From: Helicobacter sp. 12S02634-8
Lineage (GTDB): Bacteria > Campylobacterota > Campylobacteria > Campylobacterales > Helicobacteraceae
Assembly (NCBI RefSeq): GCF_002272865.1
Contig: NZ_MLAP01000005.1
Span: forward strand, 1 to 64,000
Direction: 5' to 3'
DNA: 64,000 nt
This document shows positions 27,297 to 37,415 of this stretch, in pieces. The translations under genes were made by a program, and so were the position numbers. A model generated the notes under the pieces. It was given only the letters and a program-made list of their open reading frames with translations. It ran no database searches and was not told the DNA's origin. The stretch's first letter is position 1; each line of letters starts with the position of its first letter.

Positions 27297-27692
27297 CTAC
27301 CATATACTGCAAAGCGCTTCACCGCCCACATTTTGTTTATAGGCATCTTCATTAGCAATCACACCCTTGCTGGTGCTAACCACAATCGTGCCATAGCCAT
27401 TTTTAAACTTCTTCAATTCATTTCTACCCTTATAGACTCTCCGACCGGGCTTGCTGATGCGCTTGATCTCATTGATGAGAGAATAACCTCTTTCATCATA
27501 AGCCAACTGCACTGAAATGGATTGTTTCCCGTCTTTGTCATTGACATTATAGTCTTTGACAAAACCTTTTGCTTTGAACACCTCAAGAATAGAAACAACA
27601 ATCTTGGCATAATAAAGATTGGTGACCTCCAATCTCCTCATTGAAGCATTTCGTAATCGTGTCAATGAATCTGCAATTATATCATTTACCAT
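27297..27692 (-). CDS. rpsH: Small ribosomal subunit protein uS8
   Basis: 131 residues, central 30S assembly protein and in E. coli the translational repressor of the spc operon. [17 protein letters not shown] and the C-terminal [28 protein letters not shown] are typical. Confidence 0.98.
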   Translation of the reverse strand: MVNDIIADSLTRLRNASMRRLEVTNLYYAKIVVSILEVFKAKGFVKDYNVNDKDGKQSISVQLAYDERGYSLINEIKRISKPGRRVYKGRNELKKFKNGYGTIVVSTSKGVIANEDAYKQNVGGEALCSIW

Positions 27693-27701
27693 ATTTATTC
27701 C

Positions 27702-27887
27702 TTACCAACTAGCTTTTCGAAGTCCGGGGATCAGCCCTTCATTACCCATTTTTCTCAAACACACTCTGCAAAGCCCAAAATCCCTATAAACTGAATGGGG
27801 TCTCCCACATACTTGGCATCTGGTATATTTTCTTGCACTGAATTTTGCTTTTCGTTTTGTCTTAGCAACCATTGATTTTTTTGCCAT
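27702..27887 (-). CDS. rpsN: Small ribosomal subunit protein uS14, zinc-binding form
   Basis: 61 residues, the short zinc-ribbon form of S14. The [20 protein letters not shown] segment supplies four cysteines for zinc. Essential for late 30S head assembly. Confidence 0.98.
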   Translation of the reverse strand: MAKKSMVAKTKRKAKFSARKYTRCQVCGRPHSVYRDFGLCRVCLRKMGNEGLIPGLRKASW

Positions 27888-27889
27888 AT

Positions 27890-28435
27890 TTATTTTCCTT
27901 TTGCAAATGGCATACCAAGTAATTCAAGCAACTTGAATGCCTCTTTATCGTTATTTGTGGAAGTGACTATTGTGATATTCATACCGTGAGTTACCATAAT
28001 ATCATCATAAACTACTTCAGGGAACATCAATTGTTCATTGAGTCCAAAGCTATAATTCCCTCTACCATCAAAGCCATTTCTGGAAACACCCCTAAAATCC
28101 TTAACTCTGGGTAAAGATATCACGATGAGTTTTTCTAGAAAGTTATACATTTGATTACCCCTGAGAGTAACCTTTACCCCCATTGGCATTCCCTCACGCA
28201 TTTTAAAGCCTGCGACAGATTTTTTTGCCAATGTGATCACAGCCTTTTGCCCTGCAATCAGTGAAATCGTATCTGCTATATTTTGCATGATTTTTGCATC
28301 TTTAGCGTGATCGCCTGCACCCACACTGATAATGATTTTTTCAAGTTTTGGCAAGAGCATAGGATTTTTGATACCTAGCTCAGAAACAAGCTTTGCCTTC
28401 ACTTCCTCTTGATAGAATTTCTTCAAACCAAACAT
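27890..28435 (-). CDS. rplE: Large ribosomal subunit protein uL5
   Basis: 181 residues, binds 5S rRNA at the central protuberance. [40 protein letters not shown] and [20 protein letters not shown] identify it. Two bases separate it from rplX. Confidence 0.98.
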   Translation of the reverse strand: MFGLKKFYQEEVKAKLVSELGIKNPMLLPKLEKIIISVGAGDHAKDAKIMQNIADTISLIAGQKAVITLAKKSVAGFKMREGMPMGVKVTLRGNQMYNFLEKLIVISLPRVKDFRGVSRNGFDGRGNYSFGLNEQLMFPEVVYDDIMVTHGMNITIVTSTNNDKEAFKLLELLGMPFAKGK

Positions 28436-28437
28436 AA

Positions 28438-28671
28438 TTATTTCTCCTCGGCTTTCTTGACATTTGAAATACTCATGGGCATTTCTTTGTGGGCAAAACC
28501 ACCTTTGGGCTCATTGTCTGTTGGTTTGATAGCTTTTTTCACTACTTTACAGCCCTCTACAATCACTTGCTGTGTCTTAGGCAACACGGCAAGAACTTTC
28601 CCTGTTTTGCCCTTATCATCTCCAGCGAGGACTTTTACCATATCGCCTTTTTTTACTTTAAACTTTATCAC
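28438..28671 (-). CDS. rplX: Large ribosomal subunit protein uL24
   Basis: 77 residues with the KOW motif [20 protein letters not shown]; initiates 50S assembly. Shorter than the roughly 100-residue E. coli protein. It starts with GTG, whose first G is the last base of the rplN stop codon. Confidence 0.97.
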   Translation of the reverse strand: MIKFKVKKGDMVKVLAGDDKGKTGKVLAVLPKTQQVIVEGCKVVKKAIKPTDNEPKGGFAHKEMPMSISNVKKAEEK

Positions 28672-29039
28672 TATAACACCTCCGGAGCTAACGATACTAT
28701 TTTCATAAAATTCGCATATCGCACTTCTCTGCTGACTGGTCCAAATATCCTTGTGCCAATGGGCTCTTTTTTTGCATCCAAAATCACAGCTGCGTTATCA
28801 TCAAAGCGAACCAAAGAGCCATTATCCCTTTGGATTTCTTTTTTTGTTCTGACAATGACAGCTTTGACCACCTGCCCTTTTTTCACCTTGCCATTGGGGA
28901 TAGCCTTTTTGACAGAGGCGACAATGACATCTCCTACGGTAGCATATCGCCTATGGCTACCACCTAGCACCTTGATACACATAATCTCTTTTGCACCGCT
29001 ATTATCGGCTACGGTCAATCTTGTAAAACTCTGTATCAT
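28671..29039 (-). CDS. rplN: Large ribosomal subunit protein uL14
   Basis: 122 residues at the subunit interface. [28 protein letters not shown] and the C-terminal [11 protein letters not shown] are diagnostic. Confidence 0.98.
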   Translation of the reverse strand: MIQSFTRLTVADNSGAKEIMCIKVLGGSHRRYATVGDVIVASVKKAIPNGKVKKGQVVKAVIVRTKKEIQRDNGSLVRFDDNAAVILDAKKEPIGTRIFGPVSREVRYANFMKIVSLAPEVL

Positions 29040-29040
29040 C

Positions 29041-29301
29041 TCACACCCCTACCAAAACAATTTCTTTGAGATTGAAAGCCTTGGTTTTAGAAATCGGCTT
29101 ACACTCGATTGCAGCGACCACATCGCCCACTTTAGCAGAGTTGTCTTGATCGTGTATGGTATATTTCTTAAATCTCTTGACAATCTTTCTATATTTGGGA
29201 TGGACAACTTTTCTTTCAACCAAAATCACTACGCTCTGATCGCCTGCCTTGCTCACGACCTTGCCTTGAATCACTCTTTTATGTGGTTGTTTTTCACTCA
29301 T
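29041..29301 (-). CDS. rpsQ: Small ribosomal subunit protein uS17
   Basis: 86 residues with the OB-fold segments [23 protein letters not shown] and [19 protein letters not shown]. Overlaps the rpmC stop by 4 bases. Confidence 0.98.
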   Translation of the reverse strand: MSEKQPHKRVIQGKVVSKAGDQSVVILVERKVVHPKYRKIVKRFKKYTIHDQDNSAKVGDVVAAIECKPISKTKAFNLKEIVLVGV

Positions 29302-29492
29302 TTTTGATCCTTCTTAGCAGATATTGCTGTATTGATACGCGCAATATCTTTTCTGATGACTGCAATTTGCCCAGGATTATTCAATTGCATTGTTTTGAGT
29401 TTGAGTCTGAGTTCAAAAAGCTCTGACTTTTTCTCAACTAACAGCTTTCTTAGTTCCTCGATTTCTTTATCTTTTAATTCAATAAATTTCAT
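29298..29492 (-). CDS. rpmC: Large ribosomal subunit protein uL29
   Basis: 64 residues, two-helix hairpin near the exit tunnel. The ATG at 29492 has GAGAG suitably spaced; an in-frame GTG at 29498 is less likely. It overlaps the end of rplP by 14 bases. Confidence 0.96.
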   Translation of the reverse strand: MKFIELKDKEIEELRKLLVEKKSELFELRLKLKTMQLNNPGQIAVIRKDIARINTAISAKKDQK

Positions 29493-29904
29493 TTTCACTC
29501 TCGCTAGTTATGATTTTTGTCTTGAAAGGTAACTTGCTTTGAGCTAGAGCCAAGGCCTCTCTAGCAGTCGCTTCATCAATACCTGTCATTTCATAAATGA
29601 TTCTTCCGGGCTTGATATTCATCACCCATTTTTCTACCGAACCCTTACCCTTACCCATTCTGGTTTCAAGAGGCTTAGCAGTCAATGGCTTATCGGGGAA
29701 TACCCTAATCCAGACCTTTCCTGCTCTCTTGATGTGTCGAGTGAGTGCGATACGCGCTGATTCGATCTGCCTAGAATCAATCCTGCCGTGTTCAAGTGCC
29801 TTGATAGCGATATCACCAAATGTCAGAGAAGATCCTTTGAAAGATTTGCCCCTATTTCTGCCTTTCATTTGTTTTCTGTATTTTGTTCTTTTTGGCATTA
29901 ACAT
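29479..29904 (-). CDS. rplP: Large ribosomal subunit protein uL16
   Basis: 141 residues, contacts tRNA at the A and P sites. [20 protein letters not shown] and [13 protein letters not shown] are diagnostic and close to the H. pylori sequence as I remember it. The first ATG (29904) has GGGAG nine bases upstream. Confidence 0.98.
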   Translation of the reverse strand: MLMPKRTKYRKQMKGRNRGKSFKGSSLTFGDIAIKALEHGRIDSRQIESARIALTRHIKRAGKVWIRVFPDKPLTAKPLETRMGKGKGSVEKWVMNIKPGRIIYEMTGIDEATAREALALAQSKLPFKTKIITSESENEIY

Positions 29905-29909
29905 TGTTA

Positions 29910-30614
29910 TTATCTCCCTCTTCTACTTCTGGTTTTGGTATCTCTACCCTCTCTGTCGTCTTCTTTTTTCTCAGGTTGGATACCTTTTTGCAATACTTCA
30001 CCTTTAAAAATCCAGACCTTAACCCCTATGATCCCATAGGTAGTCATCGCTTCTGCAAATCCATAATCAATTTTTGCACGGAGAGTATGCAAAGGAACTC
30101 TGCCCTCCATATACCACTCAGTCCTTGCCATCTCTGCTCCAGCAAGCCTGCCTGATACTCTGACCTTTATCCCTCTAGCTCCTGATTTGATAGCTGTTTG
30201 CATGACTTTTTTCATCGCTCTTCTGAAAGCTACCCGCTTTTCAAGCTGTGTAGCGACATTTTCAGCAGCTAATTGTGCGTTGGCTTGAGGGCGTTTGACT
30301 TCTTTGATATTGATAGAAATATCTTTTTGGACAAGCATTTTCAAAGATTGCTTGACCTTTTCAATATCAGCACCTTTTTTCCCGATGATAAGACCCGGAC
30401 GAGCAGCCACGACCGTTACTCGAAGCTTCTTAGCTGCCCTCTCAATGATAATCTCACTCACACCTGCATAATAAAGCTCTTTTTTCAAAAATTTTCTGAT
30501 TTTGTAGTCTTCGGCAATATTTAAGGGCGTATTTTGGGTATTTGGAAACCATCTGGAAGTCCAATTTCTGTTAATACCTAACCTTAAGCCTATTGGATTA
30601 ACTTTTTGTCCCAT
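29910..30614 (-). CDS. rpsC: Small ribosomal subunit protein uS3
   Basis: 234 residues at the mRNA entry site. [18 protein letters not shown], the KH segment [18 protein letters not shown] and the C-terminal [27 protein letters not shown] are typical. The tail is basic and disordered. Confidence 0.98.
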   Translation of the reverse strand: MGQKVNPIGLRLGINRNWTSRWFPNTQNTPLNIAEDYKIRKFLKKELYYAGVSEIIIERAAKKLRVTVVAARPGLIIGKKGADIEKVKQSLKMLVQKDISINIKEVKRPQANAQLAAENVATQLEKRVAFRRAMKKVMQTAIKSGARGIKVRVSGRLAGAEMARTEWYMEGRVPLHTLRAKIDYGFAEAMTTYGIIGVKVWIFKGEVLQKGIQPEKKEDDREGRDTKTRSRRGR

Positions 30615-30616
30615 AA

Positions 30617-31075
30617 TTACTTATCCTCGCCTTCTGTTTTTTTGCTCATCTGTGATGTCCTTTTTGAAGCCCTTTGAGAGTCCTTGGCTTTTGGTGAATC
30701 TTTCTTTGGAGTGGCTTGTGTATTTTTAGCAGAGCCTTTTTTAGGATTTTTTGCCTGCACTTGATCGCTCACTTCGACTAAAATATGAGAAGTGGGCTTG
30801 CGGATAGGCGTTGCCCTGCCCTTAGCGCGTGGCATGAATCTTCTCAAAACAGGGCCTGCATCGACTCTGCAAGAAGTGATATAACTATTTTGGGCATCAA
30901 AGCCTCCATTTGCGATTGCTGAAGCGATGACTTTAGAAATAATTCTTGCGGCTTTATTTGGGGTGAATTCCAAGCTTGCAATCGCCAATTCTGCGTTCAT
31001 ACCTTGAATCTCTCTGGCTACCAATCGGGCTTTTGTCGGGGAAAGCCTGATATATCTTAATAGTGCTTTACTCAT
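30617..31075 (-). CDS. rplV: Large ribosomal subunit protein uL22 with C-terminal extension
   Basis: 152 residues. The core (about 1-112; [20 protein letters not shown], and [17 protein letters not shown] for the tunnel loop) is complete. A tail of about 35-40 residues rich in Lys, Ser, Ala and Thr (from [16 protein letters not shown]) follows. Most L22 proteins end near residue 110-122, so the tail is unusual and probably disordered on the ribosome surface. Confidence 0.97.
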   Translation of the reverse strand: MSKALLRYIRLSPTKARLVAREIQGMNAELAIASLEFTPNKAARIISKVIASAIANGGFDAQNSYITSCRVDAGPVLRRFMPRAKGRATPIRKPTSHILVEVSDQVQAKNPKKGSAKNTQATPKKDSPKAKDSQRASKRTSQMSKKTEGEDK

Positions 31076-31084
31076 TGACTTTCC

Positions 31085-31366
31085 TTATTTACCAATCTTT
31101 TTTTGGACACTGCCTTTATGTCCTTTAAAAGTCCTTGTCGGAGCAAACTCGCCCAACTTATACCCCACATGGTTTTCAGTAACATACACAGGCACAAACA
31201 CTCTGCCATTATGGACATTATAAGTGAGCCCTATCATATCAGGCAGTATTGTGCTTCTTCGTGACCAAGTTTTGATGGGTTTATTGTCTTTGCCTTCTTT
31301 GGCTTTTAATGTCTTTTTCATCAAGCTCTCATCGATGAAGGGACCTTTTTTAATTGATCTTGCCAT
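31085..31366 (-). CDS. rpsS: Small ribosomal subunit protein uS19
   Basis: 93 residues in the 30S head, partner of S13. [40 protein letters not shown] and [10 protein letters not shown] are diagnostic. Confidence 0.98.
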   Translation of the reverse strand: MARSIKKGPFIDESLMKKTLKAKEGKDNKPIKTWSRRSTILPDMIGLTYNVHNGRVFVPVYVTENHVGYKLGEFAPTRTFKGHKGSVQKKIGK

Positions 31367-31375
31367 ATCGTATCC

Positions 31376-32203
31376 TTATTTTTTCTTTCTAGAAATAATC
31401 AATCTATCGCTAGCTTTCTTGCGTCTTGTCTTATAGCCCTTAGCAGGAAGTCCCCAAGGAGAAACAGGATGCCCACTTGATCCCGTTTTGCCCTCACCAC
31501 CACCGTGTGGGTGATCGACAGGGTTCATCGCACTACCTCGAGTCTGGGGTCTAATACCTCTGTGTCTGTTTCTGCCTGCTTTACCAATTGAGATATTGAT
31601 AAAGTCTTCATTACCCACTACACCGATGGTTGCCATACATTCTTCAAGGATATAGCGCATTTCCCCACTTGGCATTCTGATGATTGTGTATTTACCCTCT
31701 CTACCCATAATCTGAGCACTCGCACCTGCACTTCTAGCAAGCTGCCCCCCAGCCCCAGGGTGCATTTCAATATTATGCACGATTGTGCCGATAGGGATAC
31801 TTTTAATCTTCATCGCAAAGCCTGTTTTGATATCAAGCCCTGCTTCTGCAGCTACAACCACATCGCCCACTTTAAGACCACTCGGCTGTAAAATATATCT
31901 CTTATCCCCATCAGGATACACAACCAAAGCGATCCGACAATTTCTGTATGGATCATATTCAATACTCTCGACTTTTCCTTCAATATTGTATTTATTGCGC
32001 TTGAAGTCAATGATACGATAGAATTTCTTTGCTCCACCCTCTTTGTGGCGGCTTGTGATGCGTCCGTTATTGTTTCTCCCTGCAGTTACAGGCAATTTTA
32101 CGAGCAATTTTTTTACGCTTGGTTTTGCTGTGATGTCTTGAGAGCTAAGCCCTGACATAAATCTTCTGCTAGGAGTGTAAGGTTTATAGGTCTTGATTGC
32201 CAT
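31376..32203 (-). CDS. rplB: Large ribosomal subunit protein uL2
   Basis: 275 residues, close to the peptidyl transferase centre. [46 protein letters not shown] and [15 protein letters not shown], with the functionally important histidine, are present. Confidence 0.98.
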   Translation of the reverse strand: MAIKTYKPYTPSRRFMSGLSSQDITAKPSVKKLLVKLPVTAGRNNNGRITSRHKEGGAKKFYRIIDFKRNKYNIEGKVESIEYDPYRNCRIALVVYPDGDKRYILQPSGLKVGDVVVAAEAGLDIKTGFAMKIKSIPIGTIVHNIEMHPGAGGQLARSAGASAQIMGREGKYTIIRMPSGEMRYILEECMATIGVVGNEDFINISIGKAGRNRHRGIRPQTRGSAMNPVDHPHGGGEGKTGSSGHPVSPWGLPAKGYKTRRKKASDRLIISRKKK

Positions 32204-32212
32204 AGTATCTCC

Positions 32213-32494
32213 TTATGCGGTGAGCGAAGGGATCTTCGCATCTTCTGGGACTTTTACATAAAACTTTTTAAATGCATTTCTTTGTCCGATTCTGCCCTTG
32301 AAACGTTTGATTTTCCCCTCTTGTCGCAAAGAATTGATACGCAAAGGAGTGAAACCAAAATAATCCTTAAAAACTTGCTTCAATTGATTTTTAGTCACCT
32401 TGCTAGAAGTCTGCACGACCATAATCCCACTCTCTTGCATTGACAAAGATTTCTCTGTATAGAGCATCGATTTTATATCTGTTATATCTGCCAT
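32213..32494 (-). CDS. rplW: Large ribosomal subunit protein uL23
   Basis: 93 residues at the tunnel exit, docking site for trigger factor and [20 protein letters not shown] and [29 protein letters not shown] fit the family. Confidence 0.97.
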   Translation of the reverse strand: MADITDIKSMLYTEKSLSMQESGIMVVQTSSKVTKNQLKQVFKDYFGFTPLRINSLRQEGKIKRFKGRIGQRNAFKKFYVKVPEDAKIPSLTA

Positions 32495-32509
32495 ATTGAC
32501 CTTCCCTAA

Positions 32510-33124
32510 TTATTTAGATTGAATAATCTCATCAAAAACAGCCTTTTCCATCACGACAGAATGAAAAGCTGCGACCAAATAAGCATTCAATTCATTTGCA
32601 TCTACCAAATAGCAGTTTTTTAAATTTCTGAAAGCCAAAAATGTTGGCTCATCACTCATTTGGCATACAAACAAAACACTTCTTTCACCCAAAGTCTTCA
32701 CAATCGCTTGAGCGTCTTTTGTTTTAGAGCTTGCCACTGCGATAGAATCCGTGATATAAAGCTTGGCATTTTCTGTTTTTTGTTTGAGTGCATATTCAAG
32801 AGCAAGTTTTTTTTGCTTTTTGTTGATTTTAAGATCATAGTTTCGGTTATTGCTCGGACCATGTGAAACACCACCACCTACAAACACAGGTGAAGTAATA
32901 CTCCCTGCTCTAGCTCTCCCGCCGCCTTTTTGACTCCAAGGCTTTTTGCCCCCGCCACTGACTTCGCCGCGATTTTTTGCACTCGCACTATTAGCTCGGA
33001 GTGAAGCGAGGTAAGATTTGACATAAAGATACAGATTGTGCTCATTGATCCCATCGTATCTTTGGGGCAAATCAATTTCACTTGCCTTTTCGAACTGATT
33101 GTCCAATATGATTGCCTTACTCAT
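32510..33124 (-). CDS. rplD: Large ribosomal subunit protein uL4
   Basis: 204 residues. The tunnel loop segment [27 protein letters not shown]-type sequence is present around residues 48-75. In E. coli L4 also represses the S10 operon; nothing here proves that control. Confidence 0.98.
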   Translation of the reverse strand: MSKAIILDNQFEKASEIDLPQRYDGINEHNLYLYVKSYLASLRANSASAKNRGEVSGGGKKPWSQKGGGRARAGSITSPVFVGGGVSHGPSNNRNYDLKINKKQKKLALEYALKQKTENAKLYITDSIAVASSKTKDAQAIVKTLGERSVLFVCQMSDEPTFLAFRNLKNCYLVDANELNAYLVAAFHSVVMEKAVFDEIIQSK

Positions 33125-33136
33125 TTTTAACCCTTA

Positions 33137-33715
33137 TTATTTCATAATCATTATGCGGCCATAGGCACCACAAAATCCTGCTACAGAGCCTTTAACAGCT
33201 AAAATATTGCTAGCTTTATCAAAAGAAACCACTTCATTTTGCCCTGTAACTTTTTCATTGCCATAATGCCCTGCCATTTTCTTACCCGGCTGGACTCTCC
33301 CTGGCCATTCTCTATTACCGATAGACCCAAGTCTTCTATGGAATCTACTCCCGTGCGCAGCAGGCCCACCTTGGAAATTCCAGCGCTTCATCGCACCAGC
33401 AAACCCGCGACCTTTGGTATGGAAAGCCACCTTGAGTTTTTTGGCATTTTCTAAACCCGCAGTATCTAAATCGCCCACTTCTTCATTGGCAACACTCAAA
33501 GTAACAAAATGGTTGAATTCTTTGCTCAGATTGTATTTTTTCTGTTGGCCTTCTATGGATTTATTGTATTGCTTCCCATAGGAGTAAGCAACCAACGCTT
33601 TGCCATTTCCATACACTTGGCAGACTTTAGCATTGACAACTCGCAACAATGTGACTGGGACGCTTGATGTTCCAATCGTTCTGCTCATACCAATTTTTTC
33701 TACTAAAAATTCCAT
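33137..33715 (-). CDS. rplC: Large ribosomal subunit protein uL3
   Basis: 192 residues, early 50S assembly protein. [33 protein letters not shown] and [15 protein letters not shown] are diagnostic. AAGGA precedes the ATG. Confidence 0.98.
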   Translation of the reverse strand: MEFLVEKIGMSRTIGTSSVPVTLLRVVNAKVCQVYGNGKALVAYSYGKQYNKSIEGQQKKYNLSKEFNHFVTLSVANEEVGDLDTAGLENAKKLKVAFHTKGRGFAGAMKRWNFQGGPAAHGSRFHRRLGSIGNREWPGRVQPGKKMAGHYGNEKVTGQNEVVSFDKASNILAVKGSVAGFCGAYGRIMIMK

Positions 33716-33729
33716 TCTCTATCCTTGCC

Positions 33730-34044
33730 TTATTTATTTTCCATAGAAGTCACTTCGACATCGACCTCAGGAGCCAAATCAAGCTTCATAAGACTATCTA
33801 CAGTTTCAGGTGTTGCAGACATAATATCAATGATCCTGCTATGCACTCTGATTTCAAACTGCTCCCTAGAATCTTTATTGATATGAGGGGATCGCAACAC
33901 GGTGTATCTCCTATTTTTTGTCGGCAATGGGATCGGCCCTCTGATGTCTGAACCTGTCCTTTTCACTGCCTCGACAATCGATGCAACAGATCTGTCCAAA
34001 ACTCTGTGGTCATAGGCTTTGAGCTTAAGTCTGATTTTTTCCAT
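33730..34044 (-). CDS. rpsJ: Small ribosomal subunit protein uS10
   Basis: 104 residues, first gene of the cluster; S10 also acts in NusB antitermination. [48 protein letters not shown] is characteristic. It follows a strong promoter after a leader of about 55-60 bases. Confidence 0.98.
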   Translation of the reverse strand: MEKIRLKLKAYDHRVLDRSVASIVEAVKRTGSDIRGPIPLPTKNRRYTVLRSPHINKDSREQFEIRVHSRIIDIMSATPETVDSLMKLDLAPEVDVEVTSMENK

Positions 34045-34107
34045 TTATTTACTTCCTTTACAAAGAACTCATCAAAATAGATGCAATTACCAAAATTTGG
34101 AACGGGT

Positions 34108-34137
34108 ATTATAAGTAAAATATAGTCACATAGTCAA
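34108..34137 (-). promoter_or_regulatory. Main promoter of the ribosomal protein cluster
   Basis: On the minus strand TTGACT (34132-34137) and TATAAT (34108-34113) are 18 bp apart: the best sigma-70 promoter I see in the window. It lies 64 bases before rpsJ, in the divergent gap shared with the ATPase gene. Confidence 0.8.
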
Positions 34138-34244
34138 GGATTTATCCTATTTTTCGTATTTTTATTGCAAATTAATTTCCTTATCAAAAGGAAAGTATGC
34201 TATGATTTCTTTATGATTTCTTGAAAATATTTTAGGACAATTAT

Positions 34245-35294
34245 ATGCAAGATTTGGAGCAAAATTTCATCGAAAAAACGCAAGGCTTTAGTATCTTGCC
34301 TCGTCGTTTTGGGCTAGGGGCTAATAAAATCCACCTTTTTGGTCCTCCCAAATCAGGAAAAACATCTATCGCGCTTGATTTTGCTAGGCTATTCAAAAAG
34401 CCTGCTTATTTTGACTGCAAAGACCCAAGAACAGATACAGAAGCCATCAAACCCATACTACTCAAGCTGTATTTAGAGAAAAAAATCGACATACTCATCA
34501 TAGACAACTTTCCCCAAGACTTCTCTTTGCCTAACCTAGAAAATATGATTCTCATCACCCACTCACAGACCACCCCTATCCCAGAGGGGTTTGTATCCAA
34601 GTCTATCACGCCTTTGAGCTTTGAAGAATATATCAGCTTTGATAAAAAAAATCTCTCTATCAACACGCTTTTCAACCACTTCCTCAAAGACGGCAACTTG
34701 CCTGAAATCCAAGCTCTCAATGACTATCAAAAAATACCACGCAGGCAAGAAATCACCACATTGGCCTTTGGCAATGCTGCTCAATTATTCCAGAATCTCA
34801 TCTCTTATCAAGCCCATAAAATCAGCACCAACCAACTCTACACACAGATCAAAAAACACACTAAAATCTCAAAAGACACGATCTATCAATCCATTGCTAC
34901 TTTTCAAAAAGATCAAGCCATCTATCTCCTCCCCCACCACAAAGACAAATCCCAAAACAAAAAGCTTTATTTTTATGATTTTTCCCTGCCCTATGCCTTT
35001 GCCTCGCTCAAGTCTTTCCAAGCTATCTTTGAAAATATGGTATTTTTAGAGCTATCTTATAAAAACACAAATCTCTCTTATGCTGAGGGCTGTGATTTCC
35101 TCACACAAGACGCACACGCTTATATCGCACTTGCCTTCCCCACAGCTGCTGCTATCGATGAAAAAATCACCAAAATCCAAAAAATATTTTCACACATCAC
35201 TATCATCACGATCAACTATGAAGCAAGCGCGCAAACGCCTTATGGGCGATGGGAAGCAGTGAGTTTTATCAACTTTGCCCTACAAGATCTCTAA
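34245..35294 (+). CDS. AAA-type ATPase of the ExeA/DUF4143-like group
   Basis: A 349-residue putative ATPase. FGPPKSGKTSIALDFA near residue 32 is the P-loop and KKIDILIIDNFPQ the Walker B region, here with Asn after the Asp rather than Glu. The remainder includes a probable winged-helix region (NQLYTQIKKHTKISKDTIYQSIATF) and a C-terminal domain like those of DUF4143-type ATPases with nuclease-like folds. It corresponds in position to H. pylori HP1321, next to the S10 operon. The cellular role is unknown. Confidence 0.75.
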   Translation: MQDLEQNFIEKTQGFSILPRRFGLGANKIHLFGPPKSGKTSIALDFARLFKKPAYFDCKDPRTDTEAIKPILLKLYLEKKIDILIIDNFPQDFSLPNLENMILITHSQTTPIPEGFVSKSITPLSFEEYISFDKKNLSINTLFNHFLKDGNLPEIQALNDYQKIPRRQEITTLAFGNAAQLFQNLISYQAHKISTNQLYTQIKKHTKISKDTIYQSIATFQKDQAIYLLPHHKDKSQNKKLYFYDFSLPYAFASLKSFQAIFENMVFLELSYKNTNLSYAEGCDFLTQDAHAYIALAFPTAAAIDEKITKIQKIFSHITIITINYEASAQTPYGRWEAVSFINFALQDL

Positions 35295-35325
35295 ATGACA
35301 AACTCTATGTTAAAGCACAAAAAAG

Positions 35326-35913
35326 TTATCCAAAGTTTAGGGGGTTTTTGATGGTGAAGCTTTTGCGATGGTGGGGCGTATAGCCATAGAGTGCTAGAGT
35401 TTTGAGATGTTCTCTGCTCCCATAGCCGATATTGTTTTTGAAGCCATATTGCGGATAAAGGGAGTCAAGGGCTAGCATTTGGGTATCTTTGGCTGTTTTA
35501 GCAAGGATTGACGCAGCTGCGATTTGAGGGATTTTATCATCACCTTTGATGATAGGGCTCAAGCGATAATCTGAGCCACCTTGAAGCCCAAAAAGTGTAT
35601 TGCCATCTACATAAAAATCATCACTCCAAACTCTCAAATGCTCAATAATCTCAGAAATTGCCTCTTTCAAGCAAATACTCAAGCCCCTCTCATCAATTTG
35701 TGTGCAAGTTTTTTCAACAATATGGGTATGGATATTTGTGTTTTCTGAGAGTTTTTGGGCTAGGGCAAAGCGTTTGGTTCTTGATAGCTTTTTGCTGTCT
35801 TTAACGCCAATAGAGCACAGCCACATGGCCTCAACCTCTCTGCAAGCCACCCCTGCAATAAACATACTCCCGCACAAACTCCCCCTGCCTGCCTCATCAA
35901 CCCCACAAATCAC
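35326..35913 (-). CDS. rnhB: Ribonuclease HII
   Basis: A 195-residue enzyme that removes ribonucleotides from DNA and RNA in RNA-DNA hybrids. ICGVDEAGRGSLCGSM holds the first two catalytic acids (D6, E7); DSKKLSRTKR and DDFYVDGN carry further active-site residues; KGDDKIPQIAAASILAK follows. It starts with GTG, AAGGA lying in the end of fumC, so it is coupled to fumC. Confidence 0.96.
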   Translation of the reverse strand: MICGVDEAGRGSLCGSMFIAGVACREVEAMWLCSIGVKDSKKLSRTKRFALAQKLSENTNIHTHIVEKTCTQIDERGLSICLKEAISEIIEHLRVWSDDFYVDGNTLFGLQGGSDYRLSPIIKGDDKIPQIAAASILAKTAKDTQMLALDSLYPQYGFKNNIGYGSREHLKTLALYGYTPHHRKSFTIKNPLNFG

Positions 35914-35915
35914 CC

Positions 35916-37307
35916 CTATTCCTTCGGCGAGATCATATCAGCTGGCACGACAAATCTATCAAAATCTTCTGCACTCAAAAATCCCATTTCCACACAAGAT
36001 TCTTTAAGACTGATACCCTTTTTATGGGCATTTTTAGCGACTTTGGCCGCATTTTCATAGCCGATATGGGGATTGAGCGCTGTGACAAGCATTAAAGAAT
36101 TGTGCAAATTATAATCGATTTTTTCTAAATTGGGCTCTATCCCTTGCGCACAATGCACATCAAAAGAATCCATACAATCAGCCAACAAACGCAAGCTCTG
36201 CAAGAAATTATAAATAATCACGGGCTTGAAAACATTGAGTTCAAAATTACCCTGAGAAGCCCCAAAGCCAATCGCACTATCATTGCCAAAAACTTGCACA
36301 GCAACCATCGTTACAGCCTCTGATTGCGTGGGATTGACCTTTCCGGGCATAATCGAGCTTCCGGGTTCATTTTCTGGGATATGCAACTCCCCTAGCCCAC
36401 ATCTTGGACCTGAAGAGAGCCAACGGATATCATTAGCGATTTTCATCAGATTTGCCCCTAGGCCTTTGAGTGCCCCGTGTGCAAAGACTAGCCCATCGTG
36501 GCTAGTGAGTGCGTGGAATTTATTGGGTGCAGAGATGAATCGCTCGCCAGTGAGTTTGGAAAGCTCTTCGCTGACCTTTTGGCCCAATTGTGGGTGTGCA
36601 TTGATCCCTGTGCCTACAGCTGTCCCTCCGATAGCTAGCTCTCTGAGTGGCTCTAAGCTCGCTAAAATCTGACTTTTAGAGTGTTCTAGCATACTCACAT
36701 ACCCGCTAAATTCCTGCCCTAAAGTCAATGGTGTTGCATCCTGCAAATGCGTCCTACCTATCTTGATGATGGAGGCAAAGGCTTCAGATTTTTGCTTGAG
36801 GGTGTGGTGGAGGCGATCTAGGGCTGGCAATAAGCGATGTGAGAGCTCTAGCACAGAAACAATATGCATTGCTGTGGGAAAGGTGTCATTAGAGCTTTGG
36901 GACATATTCACATCATCGTTGGGGTGGATAAGCTTTTGCTTTCTGAAATCAGCACCCAAAATCTCTGTAGCCCGATGGGCGATCACTTCATTGAGATTCA
37001 TATTTGTCTGTGTCCCACTCCCTGTCTGCCAGATCGCCAAAGGAAACATATCATCAAATTTACCGGCTAAAATCTCATCACACGCACGGACAATCGCCTC
37101 ACTTTTTTTAGCCTCTAGCTTACCCAAATCACGATTCACAACAGCCAAAGACCTCTTTAGCTTAGCAAACGCATAAATAAGCTCTTGGGGCATTTTCTCT
37201 GTGCCGATTTTGAAGTTTTCAAAGCTCCTTTGGGTTTGTGCCCCCCAATACTTAGAATCCTCAACCTCTATAGCACCCATTGTATCGCGTTCTGTTCGGT
37301 AATTCAT
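35916..37307 (-). CDS. fumC: Fumarate hydratase class II
   Basis: A 463-residue cytoplasmic enzyme interconverting fumarate and malate. The lyase signature [15 protein letters not shown] is present, with [29 protein letters not shown] and [13 protein letters not shown]. The ATG at 37307 has AAGGAG four bases upstream; an upstream in-frame start adds only five residues. It is followed after 2 bases by rnhB, as in H. pylori (HP1325-HP1323 region). Confidence 0.97.
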   Translation of the reverse strand: MNYRTERDTMGAIEVEDSKYWGAQTQRSFENFKIGTEKMPQELIYAFAKLKRSLAVVNRDLGKLEAKKSEAIVRACDEILAGKFDDMFPLAIWQTGSGTQTNMNLNEVIAHRATEILGADFRKQKLIHPNDDVNMSQSSNDTFPTAMHIVSVLELSHRLLPALDRLHHTLKQKSEAFASIIKIGRTHLQDATPLTLGQEFSGYVSMLEHSKSQILASLEPLRELAIGGTAVGTGINAHPQLGQKVSEELSKLTGERFISAPNKFHALTSHDGLVFAHGALKGLGANLMKIANDIRWLSSGPRCGLGELHIPENEPGSSIMPGKVNPTQSEAVTMVAVQVFGNDSAIGFGASQGNFELNVFKPVIIYNFLQSLRLLADCMDSFDVHCAQGIEPNLEKIDYNLHNSLMLVTALNPHIGYENAAKVAKNAHKKGISLKESCVEMGFLSAEDFDRFVVPADMISPKE

Positions 37308-37334
37308 ATGACTCCTTTGCAAGTATTTTTTTAC

Positions 37335-37364
37335 ATTTTACCACAAATTTCAATCCCCATACAA
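37335..37364 (-). promoter_or_regulatory. Promoter of fumC-rnhB
   Basis: On the minus strand TTGTAT (37359-37364) and TAAAAT (37335-37340) are 18 bp apart, 27 bases before the fumC start codon. Confidence 0.5.
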
Positions 37365-37378
37365 AAAATGCCCGATTT

Positions 37379-37387
37379 TGATACAAT
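37379..37387 (+). promoter_or_regulatory. Promoter -10 of the autotransporter gene
   Basis: TG-A-TACAAT (TACAAT at 37382-37387) is an extended -10 box 28 bases before the ATG. It lies within the fumC divergent region, so the two promoters nearly overlap. Confidence 0.5.
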
Positions 37388-37415
37388 GCGACCATTTAAA
37401 TATTCTGGAGAATAT

